Assembly (NCBI GenBank): GCA_937126915.1
Contig: CAKZLM010000115.1
Location: 1-55,942 of the forward strand
DNA length: 55,942 nt
From: an uncultured Alphaproteobacteria bacterium
GTDB lineage: Bacteria; Pseudomonadota; Alphaproteobacteria; Sphingomonadales; SMXR01
Reading direction: 5' to 3'
Below, piece after piece: positions 35,117 through 42,439 of this stretch. The notes beneath the pieces were generated by a model. That model was not told where the DNA came from. It worked only from the letters and a program-made list of their open reading frames with translations, and ran no database searches. The translations under genes were made by a program, and so were the position numbers. Numbering within the stretch: position 1 is the stretch's first letter; each line of letters opens with the position of its first letter.

Positions 35117-36289
35117 TTACTTCAAGTCTTTCATCGCGCGGTCTAGTCCTTCAAGGGTAAGGGGGTACATGCGATCATCCATCATTTGTTGGATCATCTC
35201 AATCGATTGTGTCCAGCGCCAATGTTTTTCATCAACAGGGTTCAACCACACGGCTTTTGGGTAGGTCGATAAAATGCGTTGCATCCACACTTGCCCGGCT
35301 TCTTCATTCCAATGTTCTACACTGCCACCAGGATAAGCAATTTCATAAGGTGACATGCTGGCATCACCAACGAAAATAAGCTTATAATCATGACCATAGG
35401 TGTGAAGTATATCCATTAAGGGGATGCGATCATCCCAACGGCGGCTGTTATCTTTCCAAACGCTTTCATAAAGACAGTTATGAAAATAGAAAAATTCTAA
35501 ATGTTTAAATTCTGATCGGGCGGCAGAAAATAACTCTTGGCACATTTGTATATGTGGATCCATCGAGCCACCTACATCAAGAAACAAGAGAACCTTCACT
35601 GCATTATGCTTTTCTGGCACCATTTTGATGTCCAAATACCCCTTGTGGGCGGTGGAACGAATAGTGTCATCAAGGTCTAGAATTTCGGGATTGCCAGTAC
35701 GGGCAAATTGACGAAGCTTTCTTAATGCAACTTTGATGTTACGGGTGCCTAGTTCAACCTGATCATCAAGGTTTTTAAAATCACGCTTGTCCCAAACTTT
35801 GATGGCGCGACCATGGCGACCTTCTTTTTGTCCAATACGCACACCTTCTGGATTATAGCCATAGGCGCCAAAGGGCGAGGTTCCAGCTGTACCGATCCAT
35901 TTGCTACCGCCTTGGTGACGCTCTTTTTGCTCTTCAAGGCGCTTTTTCAGGGTGTCCATAATGTCATCCCAAGAACCTAACTTCTTTATCTTATCCATTT
36001 CTTCTTTCGATAGATAAAGTTCGGCCAGCTTTTCGAGCCATTCCTCAGGAATGTCGGCTGTATCATCAGGGACAGAAAATTCAATGCCTTTAAAAGCGTG
36101 ACCAAAAACGCGGTCAAATTTATCAAGGTTTTTTTCATCTTTAACAAAGGTAGAGCGGGCTAAATAATAAAAGCCATCAATGTCAAAGCGTACCACGCCA
36201 GCTTTCAACGCTTCCATCAAGGTTAAATATTCCTTGATGGTTACGGGGATGCCAGCATCGCGCATTTGATAGAAAAAATTGATGAACAT
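35117..36289 (-). CDS. VWA (CoxE-like) protein partnered with a MoxR ATPase
   Basis: 390 aa. The von Willebrand A region at about 225-390 has a MIDAS-like D238-V-G-G-S242 motif, so metal-dependent protein binding is expected. The N-terminal half is helical and charged, resembling the CoxE-like VWA proteins. It follows the AAA ATPase gene by 24 nt. MoxR/VWA pairs act as chaperones for assembling or metal-loading enzymes (known for some pairs); the client here is unknown. A link to the molybdenum hydroxylase accessory genes 22 kb away is possible but not shown. Confidence 0.8.
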   Translation of the reverse strand: MFINFFYQMRDAGIPVTIKEYLTLMEALKAGVVRFDIDGFYYLARSTFVKDEKNLDKFDRVFGHAFKGIEFSVPDDTADIPEEWLEKLAELYLSKEEMDKIKKLGSWDDIMDTLKKRLEEQKERHQGGSKWIGTAGTSPFGAYGYNPEGVRIGQKEGRHGRAIKVWDKRDFKNLDDQVELGTRNIKVALRKLRQFARTGNPEILDLDDTIRSTAHKGYLDIKMVPEKHNAVKVLLFLDVGGSMDPHIQMCQELFSAARSEFKHLEFFYFHNCLYESVWKDNSRRWDDRIPLMDILHTYGHDYKLIFVGDASMSPYEIAYPGGSVEHWNEEAGQVWMQRILSTYPKAVWLNPVDEKHWRWTQSIEMIQQMMDDRMYPLTLEGLDRAMKDLK

Positions 36290-36313
36290 AAAGGCTGCCT
36301 TTTGCTCGCTAAT

Positions 36314-37156
36314 TTATCGGCCTTGCTTATTTAAAAAGGCTAAACGCTCCAGCATGTGAACATCTTGTTCGTTTTTTAATAAGGCACCATGAAGCGGCGG
36401 GATTAAAGAGCGAGTATCGCGTGACTTTAAAACATCCATTGGTAAGTCTTCGGCCATTAACAGTTTTAACCAATCCAACAATTCTGAGGTCGATGGCTTT
36501 TTCTTTAGGCCTGTTACCTCACGAATTTCATAGAAAATGCCTAAGGCTTCGTTGACCAAGTTTTTTTGAATGTCTGGATAATGCACATTGATAATGTCGC
36601 GCATTGTATCAGCGTCAGGAAAGCGAATATAATGGAAAAAACAACGACGCAAAAAAGCATCGGGTAATTCTTTTTCATTATTTGAGGTGATAATCACAAT
36701 AGGGCGATTGGTTGCTTTGATGGTTTCGCCGGTTTCATAAACATGAAATTCCATGCGATCAAGCTCTTGTAGAAGGTCGTTGGGGAACTCAATATCGGCT
36801 TTGTCAATCTCATCAATCAAAAGAATAGGTGGGGTATCTGCCTCAAACGCTTCCCAAAGCTTGCCCTTTTTGATGTAGTTGGCAATATCTTTAACTTTTT
36901 CATCGCCTAATTGGCTGTCACGCAGGCGAGACACCGCATCATATTCATAAAGGCCTTGCTGGGCTTTGGTGGTTGATTTTATGTGCCATTCGATGAGGTC
37001 TTTGCCCATGGCTTTTGCCACTTCGGCAGCAAGAACGGTTTTACCCGTTCCGGGTTCGCCTTTGATCAAAAGGGGGCGCCCCACTGTGGCTGCAGCGTTG
37101 ACAGCTACTTTCAAGTCGTCGGTGGCTACATATTGGTCCGTACCTTCAAAGCGCAT
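36314..37156 (-). CDS. MoxR-family AAA+ ATPase
   Basis: 280-aa AAA+ protein. Walker A GEPGTGKT at residues 33-40 and Walker B LLIDEIDKA at 112-120, followed by the sensor-1 strand PIVIITSNNEKELPDAFLRR with an arginine finger pair. It probably works with the adjacent VWA protein to remodel a client complex. Similar to CoxD/CbbQ/NorQ-type ATPases. Confidence 0.85.
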   Translation of the reverse strand: MRFEGTDQYVATDDLKVAVNAAATVGRPLLIKGEPGTGKTVLAAEVAKAMGKDLIEWHIKSTTKAQQGLYEYDAVSRLRDSQLGDEKVKDIANYIKKGKLWEAFEADTPPILLIDEIDKADIEFPNDLLQELDRMEFHVYETGETIKATNRPIVIITSNNEKELPDAFLRRCFFHYIRFPDADTMRDIINVHYPDIQKNLVNEALGIFYEIREVTGLKKKPSTSELLDWLKLLMAEDLPMDVLKSRDTRSLIPPLHGALLKNEQDVHMLERLAFLNKQGR

Positions 37157-37260
37157 AAAGCTTCCTCCAGATTTTTTCTCATCACTTTAAATTGTTTGGC
37201 CATTTTATAAGGCGTTATACGACAAATTTCTAGATCAGACTATGAAAATAAAACGGCTTA

Positions 37261-38943
37261 TCAATCCATTGGAACGCTATGATGACCAATTTTAGCATCA
37301 CCGGTTTCAAGGAATTTTTCTAGGCGCTTGGCTGTTTCATTCATGACGTCACCCCATGGCGTGCCAAAGTCATAGCCAGTGTAGATGGCATTAGGCACCA
37401 TAGGTGGGCCATATTTCGATCCAAAGTTCCACCAAACACGGTCAAAGCACAGCCACCAAGTGGGGATGCCGGTAGAAGCTGCAAACATGGTGGTACTAAT
37501 GCCTGCTCCAATCATGATATCAAGGTTTTGCATGATGGCAAATTGTTCTTCCAAATTGTTTCGTAGATCAATATCTGGCTTATAAATCTGGATGCCGTGC
37601 TTTTTCTCAAATGCCGCAATTTCTTCGTCGCAATCTGTATATTGTAGCGCAATTACCTTAACGCCTTTAGTTTTAATAATCGGCAGCATTGTTTCGAGGT
37701 TAAAATAGACAGTATCACGATAGGCATCGCTTTTAGAGCTGGTCCAAGCAACACCAACTTTCTTTTCAGGCCCCATGTCGTTAAAGATTTTGCGCCATTT
37801 TGCGACATCATCATCATTACCCTTAAAAAAGCCATTTTCAAAAATTGGGAAGTCTTCGGTTTTACGGGCATAAATTTTACCCGCAACCCCAGCTTCAAGG
37901 GCATAATCAATATTGGCCTCTCCATCCCTAATTTTATATTCCAGTTCAGTGTAGCTTCTATAGAGATAACCTGAGCCAAGCCCTGTGTTATGAGCATAAA
38001 TTTCACAGTTGGGGAACGCGCGCTGAAAAGCTGGGACAAGTCGTCGATCACAGCCAATGTATGTTTTTTGAGCTCGCTCTACCAATGGGGCGTAGATCAT
38101 GGCAAATAAAATTTCATCACCAACCCCTTGCTCAGCATGGATAAAAAGTGTTTTTTTACTGATGTCTTGACCGCGCCATGGCTTGGCTTTTAGTGTATAT
38201 ATCAAGGCATTGTTATCCTTGACTAGGCGGCTTTCGTAGAGTTTCCAAGCCTTTTTAATGTCACCTATTCGAAAATAATCAAAGGCTAAAGATGTGCGAA
38301 TTTCATGATTTTTCGGGTTGATTTTATGGGCCTTTTCCATCAAGGCCATTTTTTCATCTGGTCTACCCATTAAATTGAGGGCAATGGCTTTGTTATTGAT
38401 AGCGCTCACGGCTTTAGGGTTTAGTCTTAAGGCTTCATCATAGAAAACCATGGCTTCTTCATAGCGCCGTGTGTGAGCTAATTGTGTGCCAAGAATATTC
38501 CATAATTCTGGTCTGTCAGCAAATCTTGGTATGGCTGCTTGAAGAAATTCTATAGCTTCTTCATTTCGACGTAACAGGCCAAGAATGTTGGAATAGCCGG
38601 CATAAGCTTCATAATCGTCGGGAAAAGCTTCAATGAAGATTCTATAGAGTTTTTCGGCTTGTTCAAGCATGCCTAGTTTTTGGCACATGTCACCCATGAC
38701 CGAGAGAACATCCCGCGTAGGCCCTAATTTTTCAAAGGCCTTTTCTAGTACTAAGACGGCCTTATCACGTACACCTAACTGAACCATTAAGTGCGAAATA
38801 ATGACAAGAAGGTCGCTATCTTCTGGCACAATATCCCAAGCTTTTACATAATATTTTGCCGATTGTTCCCATTCACCTGCTTGATGGTGTTTGGCGCCCA
38901 ATTGAACATATTTTGCTAACTTATCCTGCGTTGCGGCATCCAT
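37261..38943 (-). CDS. TPR protein with C-terminal glycosyltransferase-like domain
   Basis: 560 aa from the ATG at 38943 (a GTG start lies two codons upstream; GAGGA precedes both). About residues 8-250 hold TPR repeats (for example RYEEAMVFYDEALRLNPKAVSAINNKAIALNLMG). From about 260 a GT9-like/ADP-heptose-transferase-type domain follows, with HAEQGVGDEILFAMIYAPL and later GVAWTSSKSDAYRDTVYF. TPR fused to such a domain occurs in proteins that glycosylate flagellin in motile Alphaproteobacteria. A sigma-54 promoter back-to-back with that of flbT supports a flagellar role. Glycosyl donor unknown. Confidence 0.7.
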   Translation of the reverse strand: MDAATQDKLAKYVQLGAKHHQAGEWEQSAKYYVKAWDIVPEDSDLLVIISHLMVQLGVRDKAVLVLEKAFEKLGPTRDVLSVMGDMCQKLGMLEQAEKLYRIFIEAFPDDYEAYAGYSNILGLLRRNEEAIEFLQAAIPRFADRPELWNILGTQLAHTRRYEEAMVFYDEALRLNPKAVSAINNKAIALNLMGRPDEKMALMEKAHKINPKNHEIRTSLAFDYFRIGDIKKAWKLYESRLVKDNNALIYTLKAKPWRGQDISKKTLFIHAEQGVGDEILFAMIYAPLVERAQKTYIGCDRRLVPAFQRAFPNCEIYAHNTGLGSGYLYRSYTELEYKIRDGEANIDYALEAGVAGKIYARKTEDFPIFENGFFKGNDDDVAKWRKIFNDMGPEKKVGVAWTSSKSDAYRDTVYFNLETMLPIIKTKGVKVIALQYTDCDEEIAAFEKKHGIQIYKPDIDLRNNLEEQFAIMQNLDIMIGAGISTTMFAASTGIPTWWLCFDRVWWNFGSKYGPPMVPNAIYTGYDFGTPWGDVMNETAKRLEKFLETGDAKIGHHSVPMD

Positions 38944-39075
38944 AATCACTGGTCCTCAATATAAGTCATTAACGTAGGTGTTTTACAACATTAATGAGCG
39001 ATAGAACTGAATGCAATCATTGAAATATCTTATCGCAGCAATAATTTGCTAAACAGTATCATTTGTTTTTTGTGA

Positions 39076-39091
39076 TGCAAGGATGTTGCCA
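39076..39091 (-). promoter_or_regulatory. Sigma-54 promoter of the TPR/glycosyltransferase gene
   Basis: On the minus strand TGGCAA (plus 39086-39091) is followed by five bases and TTGCA, so GG and GC have the required 10-nt spacing. The -24 element is separated by only 2 nt from that of the divergent flbT promoter. It gives a leader of about 120 nt. Confidence 0.65.
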
Positions 39092-39093
39092 GT

Positions 39094-39109
39094 TGGCACA
39101 GTGATTGCT
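39094..39109 (+). promoter_or_regulatory. Sigma-54 promoter of flbT-flaF
   Basis: TGGCAC (39094-39099), five bases, TTGCT (39105-39109): a perfect match to the sigma-54 consensus TGGCAC-N5-TTGCW. It is flanked by an inverted repeat GTTGCCA (39085-39091) and TGGCAAC (39110-39116). Confidence 0.8.
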
Positions 39110-39241
39110 TGGCAACCATAGCCCTATTTTTTGGTACAGAGTTATTATGCTTTTTAGGAAGGCTATGATAGGCTATACTTAATAAAAGGACAGACATTAA
39201 GCTGCTTTTAAAGGTAGCGCTATATAAAAGGGGATAGGTTT

Positions 39242-39658
39242 ATGGCTTTGAAGTTATCACTAAAGCCGGGAGAGAAATTTGTATTGAATGGCGCCGTGGT
39301 TGCGAATGGCGACAGGAGAGCGAGTTTAATAGTTCATAATAAAGCGTCAATTTTGCGAGAGCGCGACATTATGAAAGAAGAGGATGTGAATACACCAGCC
39401 AAGCGGATCTATTTCCCGATTATGCTGATGTATTTGGATGATACGGAGTTTGATAAATATTATGACGAATTTATCCTGCGTATGACCGAGTTTTTGAGCG
39501 TTGTAGAAACGCCAGAAGTTATTGAGATATGTGTCTCGATTAGTAAAGATGTAATGTCACGAAACTATTATAAAGCTTTGGTAAGCTGTAAAAAGGTTGT
39601 GGCATTTGAAGAGGAGAGACTAAGCAATGTCAATGCAAGCTTATCAGCAGGCGGCTAA
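39242..39658 (+). CDS. flbT: FlbT, post-transcriptional regulator of flagellin
   Basis: 138 aa. FlbT in Caulobacter binds the 5' untranslated region of flagellin mRNA and limits its translation and stability (known). The family block MALKLSLKPGEKFVLNGAVVANGDRRASLIVHNKASILRERDIM is intact over the first 44 residues, and ALVSCKKVVAFEEERL closes the conserved core. Start at ATG 39242 with GGGGATAGG ahead. It overlaps flaF by 32 nt. The four flagellin leaders downstream are its likely RNA targets (inference). Confidence 0.92.
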   Translation: MALKLSLKPGEKFVLNGAVVANGDRRASLIVHNKASILRERDIMKEEDVNTPAKRIYFPIMLMYLDDTEFDKYYDEFILRMTEFLSVVETPEVIEICVSISKDVMSRNYYKALVSCKKVVAFEEERLSNVNASLSAGG

Positions 39659-40073
39659 GGTATCAGAAACACCGTCTCAGACTGAATATCGGCTCTTTAC
39701 AGAAGTGACGCGTTCTTTGATTAAGGCAAAAGAATCTGGTGAACGTGACCAAGGCTTTTTCAAGGCGTTGGACTGGAACCGTCGTATGTGGTCTGTGCTC
39801 TCAACGGATTGCGGCGCAGAAGGCAATCAACTGCCGAAAGAATTGCGCGCTGGAATTATCTCTTTGGCCATTTGGGTATCCAAATATAGCTCTGAGGTTG
39901 CACGAGGTGATCAAGACATTGATGCTTTGATTGATGTTAACCGTAATGTGATGGAAGGGTTGGCCATGCAAATGCGCCCGAAAGAGCAACCTTCTCAGGC
40001 TCAGCAACCTCAAAATCAAGCTGAACTTGATGCAGCACGTCAAAAATTAGCTGCCTTTTCAGCTGAAGTGTAA
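39627..40073 (+). CDS. flaF: FlaF, flagellin synthesis regulator
   Basis: 148 aa. FlaF is a partner of FlbT needed for flagellin secretion or translation in Alphaproteobacteria. The conserved YQQAAKVSETPSQTEYRLFTEVTRSL at the N-terminus and FFKALDWNRRMWSVLSTDC in the middle are family hallmarks. The last 30 residues are a Gln/Pro-rich disordered tail (EQPSQAQQPQNQAEL) not part of the core. It overlaps flbT by 32 nt, so the two are translationally coupled. Confidence 0.9.
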   Translation: MSMQAYQQAAKVSETPSQTEYRLFTEVTRSLIKAKESGERDQGFFKALDWNRRMWSVLSTDCGAEGNQLPKELRAGIISLAIWVSKYSSEVARGDQDIDALIDVNRNVMEGLAMQMRPKEQPSQAQQPQNQAELDAARQKLAAFSAEV

Positions 40074-40572
40074 GGCTTGTGTTGCGGGTTATTGCTTTTG
40101 CGGTCCTTCTTCTTAGGATCCCAGTTGATTATAATAACATAGTATTCTCGTTGTTAGAATGAGCGCTGTTTTTTAATAAGTGCTGACCTTCACCCTCTTA
40201 AATTTTTTTGAATCTAATCGGCCAGGCTTTTTATGTCAATTCTGTGCCGATGCCTTGTGTTGTGCCAGCTTTATGTTGGCGCTTGTTTAGTTATTTCGCT
40301 TTTCACAATGATTATAATATCTCAAAATATCGCCACCATTTTTTTAGGGTGGTGTTCTCGTCATTAATCATGCTCATAGATTATAGTATAGCTCGTTGAT
40401 CATTTTGTGTTTAGCTGGGTAATATTTTCCTACCAGTAACATCAATCTGGCCGATTTTTCCTGGTTAGGTAAAAAGTTCCTATACGAATTGGAGCTTTTT
40501 TCCGCCCTGTAGGCAGATAATTCCCTATACTTATCAATAGGTTGAAAATTTTTCCTAGTGTGTAGGTAAAAT
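40074..40572. other. Long intergenic region with clustered repeats upstream of the first flagellin
   Basis: Repeated half-sites of the form TTCCTA and TAGG-x-AAA: TTTTCCTA at 40425-40432, TTTTTCCT-GGTT-AGGTAAAAA at 40455-40475, GTTCCTATA at 40476-40484, TTCCCTATA at 40521-40529, and a near-perfect dyad AATTTTTCCTA (40547-40557) / TAGGTAAAATT (40563-40573) that touches the sigma-54 promoter. This looks like an activator array, by position perhaps for FlbD-type NtrC-family regulators. No gene is supported here. Confidence 0.5.
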
Positions 40573-40588
40573 TGGCCTAGTCATTGCA
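40573..40588 (+). promoter_or_regulatory. Sigma-54 promoter of the first flagellin gene
   Basis: TGGCCT (40573-40578), five bases, TTGCA (40584-40588), with GG at 40574-40575 and GC at 40586-40587, 10 nt apart. The predicted +1 is about 40599, at the edge of the first leader hairpin. Confidence 0.75.
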
Positions 40589-40600
40589 TGTTCCATCACG

Positions 40601-40656
40601 AGGCAAAATGCCTTGCAGACAAAATGTCTGTATTTTTAACTTCAAAATGAAGGAGG
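40601..40656 (+). promoter_or_regulatory. Leader of flagellin 1: three A-loop hairpins reaching into the ribosome site
   Basis: AGGCA-AAA-TGCCT (40601-40613), CAGACA-AAA-TGTCTG (40616-40630) and CTTCA-AAA-TGAAG (40640-40652). All share the centre CAAAATG while the flanks differ and remain complementary. The right arm of the third overlaps the AAGGAGG ribosome site (40650-40656). Confidence 0.75.
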
Positions 40657-40662
40657 CCTATA

Positions 40663-41481
40663 ATGGGTTTTTCTGTAAATACTAATGGCGGCGCTCTTGT
40701 CGCTCTACAAAACTTGAACAAAACAGCTAACTCGCTAAATACTGTTCAATCTCGCATTAACACTGGTTTGAAAGTTTCTTCAGCCAAAGATAATGCTGCC
40801 GTTTTCAACATTGCTCAGGGCCTACGTGCTGATTTGGGTGGTTTGAACTCTGCTAAATCTTCTATTGACCGCGCGATTTCTACAATCGACGTTGGCATTG
40901 CTGCTGGTGAGGCAGTTAGTGACTTGTTGATTGAGATGAAAGAGAAAGCTATTGCAGCAAAAGACACGGGTCTTGACGCGGATAGCCGTACTGCTTTGAA
41001 CGATGAGTTTAAAGAGCTTCGTGATCAGATTACAACTATTGTCGACAATGCTGAGTTTAACGGTGTGAACGCTGTTAAGTCTAACGCCGTTGTTGCTTTG
41101 TTGAACTCTGACGGTTCAAACAGCTTAACTGTTGCTGCTCAAAACATGTCTTTGGGTGGGTCAATTGTTACTGTTGCGGCTGCTGCGACTATTGGTGGTT
41201 CTACCGCTGCTGGTACTGTTGCTACTGCGATCGATACTTCAATTAAGAATGTTGGTACAGCCTTGTCTAAACTAGGTTCTGGTTCAAAACGTCTTGAGCT
41301 ACAAAAAACCTTCGTTAACAAGCTTTCTGACAGCATCGAAGTTGGTATTGGTAACTTGGTTGACGCTGACTTGGCTCGTGAGAGTGCTCAGTTGCAGTCA
41401 TTGCAGGTGCGTCAACAGCTTGGTTTGCAAGCGTTGTCTATCGCCAATCAGGCTCCAAGTTCAGTGCTATCACTGTTCTAG
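40663..41481 (+). CDS. Flagellin 1
   Basis: 272 aa, a short flagellin made of the D0/D1 core with a small central domain. N-terminal MGFSVNTNGGALVALQNLNKTANSL and SRINTGLKVSSAKDNAAVFNIAQGLRADLGGLN are flagellin helices; the C-terminal SIEVGIGNLVDADLARESAQLQSLQVRQQLGLQALSIANQAPSSVLSLF forms the matching half. The centre (about 135-195, Ala/Ser/Thr-rich) is variable among copies. It exits through the flagellar secretion system and polymerises into the filament. Sigma-54 promoter and hairpin leader directly upstream. Confidence 0.95.
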   Translation: MGFSVNTNGGALVALQNLNKTANSLNTVQSRINTGLKVSSAKDNAAVFNIAQGLRADLGGLNSAKSSIDRAISTIDVGIAAGEAVSDLLIEMKEKAIAAKDTGLDADSRTALNDEFKELRDQITTIVDNAEFNGVNAVKSNAVVALLNSDGSNSLTVAAQNMSLGGSIVTVAAAATIGGSTAAGTVATAIDTSIKNVGTALSKLGSGSKRLELQKTFVNKLSDSIEVGIGNLVDADLARESAQLQSLQVRQQLGLQALSIANQAPSSVLSLF

Positions 41482-41500
41482 GATAACTTTCTCCAGGAAT

Positions 41501-41522
41501 TATGGGGTCTTAGGGCCCCATA
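41501..41522 (+). terminator. Hairpin after flagellin 1
   Basis: TATGGGG (41501-41507) and CCCCATA (41516-41522) pair over an 8-nt loop. There is no T tract, so read-through into flaG is likely; it may instead stabilise the flagellin mRNA 3' end. Confidence 0.4.
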
Positions 41523-41623
41523 TCTTCCGCTTAGGGTCCTTGTAGAATAGAAAAATATCACAAGGATGGATGGAAAACAGACGTGGTGACAGACACTGCG
41601 CCATAGATCGAAGGATCGGTACA

Positions 41624-42073
41624 ATGAGCGATATTACATTCAATATCAAAGCTCTCGGTGGTGCAGCTAGCTATGGCAGTGAACCCCCAAATACAAAAAG
41701 AACTGCCAATGAGAGCGGCACTAAAGTAAATGCGGCTAAAACAGAAACCCTTGATGTAAAAATTGATGGTCAACAAAGCTTATCGCTTTCTGAGCGTATG
41801 GCAGCTGAAACAGAAGAGAAGAAAGGCTTTGGCTTTGATGCCGTTGCTGACCCTCTTGAGGAAGCTGCGAAAATTTTGGATAGTTTTATTCCAAAACAAA
41901 CGCCAGAAACACGCTTGCAGATTGATCATGATGAAGAAACAGGGCGTTTCATTTATAAAAGTGTGGATAAAATTTCAGGAGAGACTGTCCGTCAATTCCC
42001 GCCAGAATATATGCTGAAGGTGCTTGAATTGCATCGCAATGCAGCAGGCCTGGTGATGGATGACGAGGTATAG
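41624..42073 (+). CDS. flaG: FlaG-family flagellar protein
   Basis: 149 aa from ATG 41624 (AAGGAT upstream; a frame from 41570 exists). The C-terminal 60 residues carry the FlaG pattern LQIDHDEETGRFIYKSVDKISGETVRQFPPEYMLKVLEL. The N-terminal 90 are low-complexity and polar. FlaG affects filament length or cap in several bacteria, but is less usual beside FlbT/FlaF. It sits between flagellin 1 and 2 and probably shares transcripts with them. Confidence 0.8.
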   Translation: MSDITFNIKALGGAASYGSEPPNTKRTANESGTKVNAAKTETLDVKIDGQQSLSLSERMAAETEEKKGFGFDAVADPLEEAAKILDSFIPKQTPETRLQIDHDEETGRFIYKSVDKISGETVRQFPPEYMLKVLELHRNAAGLVMDDEV

Positions 42074-42329
42074 TTTAAACCTTAAGTCTACACAAACACA
42101 TGACGAGACATATACAAGAAGCTTAAGATTCTTGTAAGGGTACATATTTGTCTTCTAATTCTTTTAACTGACCCCAAATTCTGTGGTGTGTCAGCCTTCC
42201 TTGATTCTGAAAATGAAATAATATTTCAAAAATGTGATTTTTGCCTTTAGTGTTCGGAAAAAAATGCATGCTAATAATTCTGTCATTATATCAGTATGTT
42301 AAAGGAATATTTATCTCCAGTTGAAGCAG
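42074..42329. other. Intergenic region between flaG and flagellin 2
   Basis: With the adjoining leader this makes 366 bases without a gene. A 7-bp hairpin, ACAAGAA (42114-42120) / TTCTTGT (42129-42135), lies 40 nt past flaG, without a T tract. The rest is AT-rich up to the operator-like dyad at 42330. Confidence 0.4.
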
Positions 42330-42353
42330 GTTTTGCCGAGCTCTAGGCAAAAC
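42330..42353 (+). promoter_or_regulatory. Operator-like dyad before the flagellin 2 sigma-54 promoter
   Basis: GTTTTGCC (42330-42337) and GGCAAAAC (42346-42353) form a perfect inverted repeat with 8 nt between, ending one base before the -24 element. Its TTGCC/GGCAA half-sites resemble the pair flanking the flbT promoter, so the same regulator may bind both. Confidence 0.5.
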
Positions 42354-42369
42354 TGGCACGGTAATTGAA
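42354..42369 (+). promoter_or_regulatory. Sigma-54 promoter of flagellin 2
   Basis: TGGCAC (42354-42359), five bases, TTGAA (42365-42369). The -24 part is perfect, the -12 part has GA in place of GC. Predicted +1 near 42380 coincides with the first base of the first leader hairpin. Confidence 0.65.
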
Positions 42370-42379
42370 ATGTGGTTTT

Positions 42380-42432
42380 CGTGGCAAAAAGTGTCACGGA
42401 GGCAAAAGGCCTCAATTTGATCCAGAATGGAG
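42380..42432 (+). promoter_or_regulatory. Leader of flagellin 2: three hairpins, last one covering the ribosome site
   Basis: CGTGGCA-AAAAG-TGTCACG (42380-42398, one G-T pair), GAGGC-AAAAG-GCCTC (42399-42413) and TCCA-GAA-TGGA (42421-42431). The last contains most of the GGAG ribosome site. Confidence 0.7.
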
Positions 42433-42439
42433 ATATACA

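Noticed and set aside
40208-40399. 63-codon open frame between flaF and flagellin 1
   Set aside because: No ribosome site, Cys/Phe-rich shadow-like composition, and it lies in a promoter-type region with operator repeats.
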